Below, one piece after another: positions 6,289 to 9,872 of a stretch of 9,872 bases of DNA. The translations under genes were made by a program, and so were the position numbers. Location: the NCBI GenBank assembly GCA_030425785.1, contig JAUHYJ010000085.1, positions 1-9,872 on the forward strand, given 5' to 3'. This DNA is from Acidimicrobiia bacterium. GTDB taxonomy: Bacteria > Actinomycetota > Acidimicrobiia > Acidimicrobiales > Ilumatobacteraceae. The notes under the pieces are model-generated. The model saw only the letters and a program-made list of their open reading frames with translations. It was not told where the DNA came from and did not search any database. The stretch's first letter is position 1; each line of letters starts with the position of its first letter.

Positions 6289-6846
6289 TCAGAACGAGAC
6301 GTCCGGCGTCGAGCGCGCCGCCTCGTCGGCCTCGAAGTACTCGCGCCGCTCGAACTTGAGCATGCGGGCGAAGTACATCGTGGGGAACTGCTGGAGCTTG
6401 TTGTTGTAGCCCAGCACCGAATCGTTGTAGAACTGCCGGGCGTAGGCGATCCGGCCCTCGGTCGAGCTCAGCTCCTCCTGGAGGGCCAGGAAGTTCTGGT
6501 TCGCCTTGAGATCGGGGTAGGCCTCGCCGAGTGCGAAGAGCTGGCGCAGCGTCGACGTCAGCGCGCCCTCCGTCTTCGACTGCGCCTCGGGCGTGTCGGG
6601 AGCGGCGACGGCGGCGTTGCGGGCCGAGATCACGGCCTCGAGCGTCTCGCGCTCGTGGGCGGCGTAGCCCTTGACCGTCTCGACGAGGTTGGGGATGAGG
6701 TCGAGGCGGCGCTTCAGTTGCACGTCGATCTGGGCCCAGGCGTTCTCGATCTGGTTGCGCCGGCGGATGAGGCCGTTGTAGGCGCTGATCAGGTACACCG
6801 CCAGGGCGACGACGATGATGATCAGCACGATGATGACTGCGGTCAT
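6289..6846 (-). CDS. lemA: LemA family membrane protein
   Basis: A 185-residue protein with one N-terminal membrane helix (about 4-22) followed by a long helical domain, the standard LemA layout. Family signatures are present in order: SAYNGLIRRRNQIENAW (21-37), LKRRLDLIPNLVETVKGY (44-61), HERETLEAVISARN (64-77), YPDLKANQNFLALQEEL (110-126) and RIAYARQFYNDSVLGYNN (132-149). The function of LemA is not well defined; its recurring neighbour HtpX suggests a role in membrane-protein quality control. The start ATG at 6846 fits the family N-terminus, but no ribosome site is visible in the 11 bases after the glycosyltransferase stop. A TAGACT motif eight bases upstream may allow a leaderless transcript. 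Identity is very secure. Confidence 0.97.
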   Translation of the reverse strand: MTAVIIVLIIIVVALAVYLISAYNGLIRRRNQIENAWAQIDVQLKRRLDLIPNLVETVKGYAAHERETLEAVISARNAAVAAPDTPEAQSKTEGALTSTLRQLFALGEAYPDLKANQNFLALQEELSSTEGRIAYARQFYNDSVLGYNNKLQQFPTMYFARMLKFERREYFEADEAARSTPDVSF

Positions 6847-6854
6847 GACGGACG

Positions 6855-6860
6855 AGTCTA
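6855..6860 (-). promoter_or_regulatory. Possible leaderless -10 (TAGACT) for lemA
   Basis: On the minus strand TAGACT (TAnnnT) ends eight bases before the lemA ATG, the spacing expected of a leaderless actinobacterial promoter, and lemA lacks a ribosome site. Its first three bases are the stop codon of the preceding gene, so chance is a serious alternative. Confidence 0.2.
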
Positions 6861-7940
6861 CGGTGCCAGCTCGCGGTAGCGGGTGACGTACTCGTCGGCG
6901 AGGCGCCGCATCGCGAACCGGTCGGCTCGCCGGTGCCCGGCCGCGACCAGTCGCTCACCCGTGGACGGATCGTGCAACACCTGTCCGAGCGCGGCGGCCA
7001 GCGCCTCGACGTCACCGGGCGGGACGAGCACGGCGTCGACGTCGTGGGTCGCGACGTTGCGGTACCCGTCGAGCGCGCTCGCGACGACCGGCGTCCCGGC
7101 CGCCATGGCCTCGATGAGCACGACGCCGAACGACTCGCCGTGGAGCGACGGCGCACAGAACACCGACGCGCCGCGCATCCGGGCCAGCTTGTCGTCCTCG
7201 GTGACCCGGCCGAGCCATTCGATGCGGTCGTCGGCGGCGTACTCGCGCCGCAGCCGAGCCGTGTCGGGGCCATCACCGGCCACCCAGCACACGACATCGC
7301 GGTCGCAGTGGCGCAACGCGCCGAGCAGGACGTCGAGGCCCTTGCGTTCCTCGTGGCGGCCGAGGAAGAAGATCGAGTTGCGCCCGAGTGGATCGCGATA
7401 GGGCTCGACCTCTGCGATGTGGGTGGTCTCGACGCCGTTGAACAGCATCTCGTACTCACCGCCCAGATGTCCCTGCACGAGCGCGAGCGCATCCTTCGAC
7501 ACGACGACCTTGCGATCGATCCGCTCGAGCAGGCGACGCAGCACCGGGCCGAGCATCCGGTAGCTCGTCGATCCGCCGGCGGCGTGGAACGTGCCGACGG
7601 TCGGAGCCGCGTGCAGCGTCACGGTCGTCAGCGACGGGCCGGGCGCCAGCGGCTCGTGGACGTGGACGACGTCGAAGCGCTCGTCGCGCAGTGCACGCAC
7701 CGTGCGGAGTGCCGCGGCGGGGTCCGGGGCGAGCGGCGCCACCGAACCGTTCGCCGCGGTGGGCAGGCTGTCGCCGAGTGGCGTCACGAACGCCTCGGGC
7801 GGTGGGCCGTCACACGGGCCGAGCACCCGCACCTCGTGGCCGGATCGGCGGAGTTCGCGCGCCAGACCCAGCACCTGGGCCTGCACCCCACCCGGGATCG
7901 ACAGGCTGTACGGGCACACCATGCCGACGCGGATGCTCAC
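6858..7940 (-). CDS. pimA: GT4 glycosyltransferase, phosphatidyl-myo-inositol mannosyltransferase (PimA)-like
   Basis: A 360-residue GT-B fold retaining glycosyltransferase. In mycobacteria PimA moves mannose from GDP-mannose to phosphatidylinositol on the inner membrane face, the first step of phosphatidylinositol-mannoside synthesis. Matches to PimA run the full length: IRVGMVCPYSLSIPGGVQ at the N-terminus (G17-G18 of the loop), NGSVAPL (64-70), FDVVHVHEP (89-97), GTFHA with the catalytic-type H119, FLGRHEERKG (R195, K200) and APSLHGESFGVVLIEAMAAGTPVVAS (E269, E277). The GTG at 7940 is chosen because PimA proteins begin at this point; no ribosome site is seen, but a TACGGT lies seven bases upstream. 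It heads the minus-strand run, with lemA 11 bases behind. Another GT4 mannosyl- or glucosyltransferase is the alternative; the exact acceptor is not proven. Confidence 0.82.
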   Translation of the reverse strand: MSIRVGMVCPYSLSIPGGVQAQVLGLARELRRSGHEVRVLGPCDGPPPEAFVTPLGDSLPTAANGSVAPLAPDPAAALRTVRALRDERFDVVHVHEPLAPGPSLTTVTLHAAPTVGTFHAAGGSTSYRMLGPVLRRLLERIDRKVVVSKDALALVQGHLGGEYEMLFNGVETTHIAEVEPYRDPLGRNSIFFLGRHEERKGLDVLLGALRHCDRDVVCWVAGDGPDTARLRREYAADDRIEWLGRVTEDDKLARMRGASVFCAPSLHGESFGVVLIEAMAAGTPVVASALDGYRNVATHDVDAVLVPPGDVEALAAALGQVLHDPSTGERLVAAGHRRADRFAMRRLADEYVTRYRELAP

Positions 7941-7947
7941 GATCGCG

Positions 7948-7953
7948 ACCGTA
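7948..7953 (-). promoter_or_regulatory. Candidate leaderless -10 (TACGGT) for the PimA-like gene and its operon
   Basis: On the minus strand TACGGT (TAnnnT) ends seven bases before the GTG at 7940, which has no ribosome site. This is the spacing seen in leaderless actinobacterial genes. It lies in the 52-base gap behind the GGDEF-EAL gene, the only gap upstream of the run. No clear -35 hexamer is visible. Confidence 0.33.
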
Positions 7954-7992
7954 GACGAGGGCGGCGCACCCGGAGGCGACCAGGGCAGCGGC

Positions 7993-9872
7993 TCAGCGAA
8001 CCGCGTCGGGCGTCAATGCCATCTCGGGGTGGCCGAATCGGGCCTGCAGCACGTCGGCCTCGACCGGCGGCGAGAGGAGGTAGCCCTGGCCCATCGTGCA
8101 GCCCTGGGCGCGCAGCTCGCGCAGCTGCGGCGCGTTCTCGATGCCCTCGGCGACCGTGGCGATGCCGAGCGACGTCGCCATCTGGAGGATCGTGCGGGCG
8201 ATGGTGACGCCGCGCGGGTCGGCACCGAACTCGGCGACGGCGCTGCGGTCGATCTTCACCATGTCGACGGGGTGGCGCTGCAGCGAGGTGAGCGAGCTGT
8301 ACCCCGTCCCGAAGTCGTCGAGCGCGAACCGGAAGCCCTCGTCCCGCAACCGGGCCATCGCCTCGACCCCCCGCTCGCCCTCCTCGAGCAGTGCCGACTC
8401 GGTGACCTCGAGCACCACGACCGACGGGTCGACGCGGAACTCGTCGATCAGGCCGACCGTCTGCTCGACGAAGTCCGGCTGGCGCAGCTGGACGCCCGAG
8501 ACGTTCAGCGCGAGCAGCAGGCCGGCGCGCCACCTCGCCGCCTCGGCGCATGCGGCCCGCAGCGCCCACGTGCCGATCGGCACGATCAGGCCGCTGCGTT
8601 CGGCGACCGGCAGGAACTCACTCGCCGGCACGTCGCCGTGCTCGGGGTGGTGCCAACGGACGAGCGCCTCGGCGCCGACGACCTGCCCGTTGGAGAGGTC
8701 GACGATCGGCATGAAGACCACCCGTAGCTGCCCGAGCTCGAGCGCTTGCGCCAGATCACCTCGGTACTCGAGGTGCTTCGCCGTGTGCAGCCGCATCGCC
8801 GGGTCGAAGATGCGGATCTGGCCCTTGCCGGCCCGCTTCGCCTCGTACATGGCGATGTCGGCGTCACGGAGCAGGCTCGTGGTCGACATCCCGGGCGACG
8901 CGACTGCGACGCCCACACTCGCGAGTACGGCGACGTCCTCGCCGGCGGCCGGGAGTGGCTCGCGCAGCGAGTCGAGCAATCGCTCGGCGACGTCGATCGC
9001 GCGGTCGATCCCACCGCGGTCCTCGAGCAGCAGCGCGAACTCGTCGCCGCCGAGGCGGGCGGCGGTGTCGCCGCTGCCGGCGGCACGCCGGATCCGCTCG
9101 GCGATCTGCTTCAACACCTGGTCACCGACCGCGTGACCGAGGTCGTCGTTGATGCGCTTGAAGTCGTCGAGGTCGACGAACAGCACCACGACCGGGTCGA
9201 TCTCGGGACGTGCGATCCGGAGTGCGTGGTCCATCCGGTCGAGGAACAGCGCCCGGTTCGCGAGACCGGTCAACTCGTCGTGGAACGCCCGGTGGCTCAG
9301 CTGGCGTTCGAGGTTGCGCTGCTCGGTGACGTCGCGGAAGGTCGCCACGATGCCGTCGAGCGCAGCCCCGCCGACGAGGTTCGCGATGACGACGGTCGCC
9401 TTGCGCTGGTGTCCGTCGAGATGCGCGAGCGTCGCCTCGAACTCGACGGTACCGCCCTCGCCCTGCGCGATCGCTCGCTCGATGTGCTGCAGCGCCTCGG
9501 CCCGCTCGCCGGGGACGACGACGTCGACGAGATGACGACCCGTCCAACTCTCGGGTTCGTGGCCGAGCATCGGCCGCAGGCCGGGGCTCGCATAGCTCAC
9601 CCGACCGGTCGGGTCGGCGAGCATCACGACGTCGCTCGAGTGCTCGACCATGGCCGCCAGGCGGTCGCGCCCCCGCTGCTCGCTCAGGGTGCGGACCTCG
9701 TCGACCAGGCGCCACATCCGTACGAGCGCGAGCACGATGACGGCGACCGTCGCGATCGCGACCACGAAGGACGACGACCGCGAGGCGAGCCCGGTGGAGA
9801 GCATCAACACGAGCACGCCGAGCGGGACGAGCGCGGCGCACAACAGGCCGAAGATCTGTGTCCAATGGAGGC
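7993..9872 (-). CDS. Membrane-anchored PAS-GGDEF-EAL cyclic-di-GMP protein (N-terminus outside window)
   Basis: A sensor that could both make and degrade cyclic di-GMP. The frame stays open to the window edge; a TTG at 9843 lies inside a hydrophobic segment that begins upstream (IFGLLCAALVPLGVLVLML), so the true start is outside. Counting the TTG as residue 1: a second membrane helix (24-43), PAS (about 63-172), GGDEF (184-347) and EAL (356-603). The cyclase motif GGDEF (265-269) and metal D224 are intact. The phosphodiesterase residues E392 (EAL), N447, E479, D509-D510 (DDFGTG), K530, E566 and Q586 are all present, so both activities look possible. The inhibitory RxxD motif before GGDEF reads GSGD, losing its arginine. 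The C-terminus ends shortly after the EAL fold. It is transcribed toward the PimA-like gene, 52 bases away. Domain calls are secure; the signal is unknown. Confidence 0.96.
   Translation of the reverse strand, partial: LHWTQIFGLLCAALVPLGVLVLMLSTGLASRSSSFVVAIATVAVIVLALVRMWRLVDEVRTLSEQRGRDRLAAMVEHSSDVVMLADPTGRVSYASPGLRPMLGHEPESWTGRHLVDVVVPGERAEALQHIERAIAQGEGGTVEFEATLAHLDGHQRKATVVIANLVGGAALDGIVATFRDVTEQRNLERQLSHRAFHDELTGLANRALFLDRMDHALRIARPEIDPVVVLFVDLDDFKRINDDLGHAVGDQVLKQIAERIRRAAGSGDTAARLGGDEFALLLEDRGGIDRAIDVAERLLDSLREPLPAAGEDVAVLASVGVAVASPGMSTTSLLRDADIAMYEAKRAGKGQIRIFDPAMRLHTAKHLEYRGDLAQALELGQLRVVFMPIVDLSNGQVVGAEALVRWHHPEHGDVPASEFLPVAERSGLIVPIGTWALRAACAEAARWRAGLLLALNVSGVQLRQPDFVEQTVGLIDEFRVDPSVVVLEVTESALLEEGERGVEAMARLRDEGFRFALDDFGTGYSSLTSLQRHPVDMVKIDRSAVAEFGADPRGVTIARTILQMATSLGIATVAEGIENAPQLRELRAQGCTMGQGYLLSPPVEADVLQARFGHPEMALTPDAVR

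Noticed and set aside
9841..9843. TTG at 9843 as the start of the GGDEF-EAL gene
   Set aside because: The frame remains open to the window end and the hydrophobic segment begins upstream of the TTG, so the gene is most likely cut by the window edge.

Overview
This is a high-GC, gene-dense chromosomal window that reads as actinobacterial, most plausibly from the Acidimicrobiia (Ilumatobacter-like). The reasons are the strong G/C third-position bias, frequent GTG starts, a lipoprotein with a Thr/Ser/Asp-rich tail linker, a PimA-like mannosyltransferase and candidate leaderless TAnnnT promoters. The placement is inference from sequence style, not from a marker gene. I see no rRNA, tRNA, CRISPR array, insertion sequence or phage gene. 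No stretch longer than about 115 bases lacks a gene. The many other long open frames are GC-driven shadows of the nine genes described here.

Plus-strand half (1-3731). The window opens inside pntB, the beta subunit of the membrane NAD(P) transhydrogenase, with only its C-terminal part present. After a 115-base gap carrying a thrice-repeated 8-mer and a possible promoter comes a three-gene set: an IclR-family regulator of the PcaR/PcaU/PobR type, a 370-residue stand-alone MetE-catalytic-domain protein with its zinc ligands intact, and an alpha/beta hydrolase resembling the plant methyl-salicylate-esterase group. A 16-codon frame bridges the first two genes, with an ATGA overlap at each end. 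I read the set as a regulated small-molecule (perhaps methyl-ester or methoxy-aromatic) utilisation unit, but the substrate is not visible.

Minus-strand half (9872-3735). A five-gene run, 7940 down to 3735, is packed like an operon: PimA-like glycosyltransferase, LemA, an HtpX/M48 membrane protease, a DUF3048 (YerB-type) lipoprotein and a VOC-fold enzyme. Gaps are 11, 10, -4 and 19 bases. LemA-HtpX is a known pairing; the overlap of the DUF3048 lipoprotein with htpX suggests an envelope-maintenance unit. The VOC gene meets the hydrolase gene tail to tail, three bases apart. Upstream of the run lies a large membrane-anchored PAS-GGDEF-EAL cyclic-di-GMP protein whose N-terminus runs off the window end.

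Nothing here is clearly a new defence or mobile system. The items most worth checking are the function of the MetE-like/hydrolase cluster, the coupled mini-frame between iclR and the MetE-like gene, and the envelope operon with its lipoprotein.
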